Source of the DNA: Microglena sp. YARC
Lineage: Eukaryota > Chlorophyta > Chlorophyceae > Chlamydomonadales > Chlamydomonadaceae
NCBI GenBank assembly: GCA_022414725.1
Contig: CM039464.1
Location: 2,779,364-2,843,363 of the forward strand
Length of the DNA: 64,000 nt
Direction of reading: 5' to 3'
The position numbers and the translations under genes were made by a program. Positions 63,384-64,000 of this stretch are shown here, in pieces. The notes beneath the pieces are model-generated. The model saw only the letters and a list, made by a program, of their open reading frames with translations. It did no database searches and was not told the origin of the DNA. How positions within the stretch are numbered: position 1 is the first letter of the stretch; the number at the start of each line of letters is the position of its first letter.

Positions 63384-64000
63384 TACTTCCGATTCTTTAC
63401 CAGAAGGACCCGCCCCAAACCCTAAACCCTTGTCCCTAACCTTTATCTCCATGAGGCCGCACCCAGCAGCTTATGGCCAATCAGTCCAAGCAGGATATAG
63501 GATACAAACCCCATACCCCATAACCCACCTACCCACCCACCCACCCACCAAACCCACCCAACCCACCACCCACCAACCCAACCAAACAAACAGAAACCCC
63601 ATAATAAAACAACATAAACTGTCACCAGGAGGCCGCACCCAGCAGCTTATGGTCAATCAGTCCAATCAGGCCATATGATACAAACCCCATACCCCATCAA
63701 TAAACAAAAAACAGAAAACCTATTATAAAAAAAACCTACAAATCTGACATTGATCACCAGGAAGCCGCACCCCATGGGCTTTGGGCTTTCACGGCTGAGC
63801 TTTATCAGCTCTACACATGCTTGGTAAAGGAGAGCGCGGATTCCTTTGCCCCTGCTCCTGCCCTTTAACCTGATTCAAACATACAAAGACACACTGATAC
63901 AAACTCCAAACCCCAAACCCTACCATTTGTTCCCAATCAAGAGGCCACACCCCAGAGCTGTAAAAATACACAATGATACAAACCCTAAACCCTGACCTGT
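63346..64000 (+). repeat. Possible terminal exon start, then about 130-150-bp tandem units
   Basis: TTTCTTCTTGGTAG at 63355-63368 is a good acceptor. In phase 0 it gives GPHP and TGA; another frame stays open (TLDTSDSLPEGPAPNPKPLS). After this, four units with AGGCCGCACCCAGCAGCTTATGG and GATACAAACCCCATACCCCAT start near 63452, 63631, 63760 and 63948. Confidence 0.5.

Overview
This window is eukaryotic nuclear DNA from an intron-rich genome that is very full of repeats. It holds U6 snRNA genes, a Ty1/copia LTR retrotransposon, a spliced ribosomal protein gene (RPS29/uS14) and two large multi-exon genes. Those genes have small exons in introns of up to several kb, and the introns are filled with CA, GGGTGG, CCA, poly-G and other short tandem repeats. 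The uS14 sequence, the intermediate base composition and the microsatellite-rich introns fit a chlorophyte green alga (Dunaliella or a volvocalean relative). That assignment is inference only. Nothing bacterial was seen: no operons, CRISPR arrays or Shine-Dalgarno starts.

Layout. 1-12216 is a tandem array of an 885-bp unit, each carrying one U6 gene (8 copies). The third unit is split by a 4.94-kb copia element (1898-6835) with near-identical LTRs and a 5-bp target duplication. From about 7600 to the 1000-N gap (12217-13216) the units are full of scattered indels, which looks like unpolished long-read sequence. 13217-23250 is tandem and dispersed repeats with no firm gene. 25230-38331 (+) is a GH5-like glycoside hydrolase gene with five recognised exons, including both catalytic glutamates. 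40720-41674 (-) is RPS29, with two exons that join in phase. About 46753-63380 (+) is an unrecognised gene for a protein with a dense N-terminal cysteine cluster and a long glutamine-rich tail; five exons join in frame.

The most unusual structure runs through both large plus-strand genes. Nearly every exon sits inside a ladder of tandem partial copies of itself. Copies upstream carry the splice acceptor plus the 5' part of the exon. Copies downstream carry the 3' part plus the donor. One exon has more than ten decoy acceptors before it, and another has eight. Seven of the ten exons begin with GT directly after the acceptor AG, so each upstream copy recreates an AG|GT junction of the kind used in recursive splicing. 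This could be a mode of intron growth or a regulated multi-step splicing system. RNA data would decide.

The mobile-element content is rich and partly nested. It includes four hAT-like MITEs with matching 8-bp target duplications, mariner-like TA-flanked MITEs in two families, a tRNA-derived SINE family, a family with CACTGGTAAAATAAC ends, a GGCGGAG-ended element with an internal ATCC microsatellite, and an 86-bp perfect palindrome flanked by a perfect 9-bp direct repeat.
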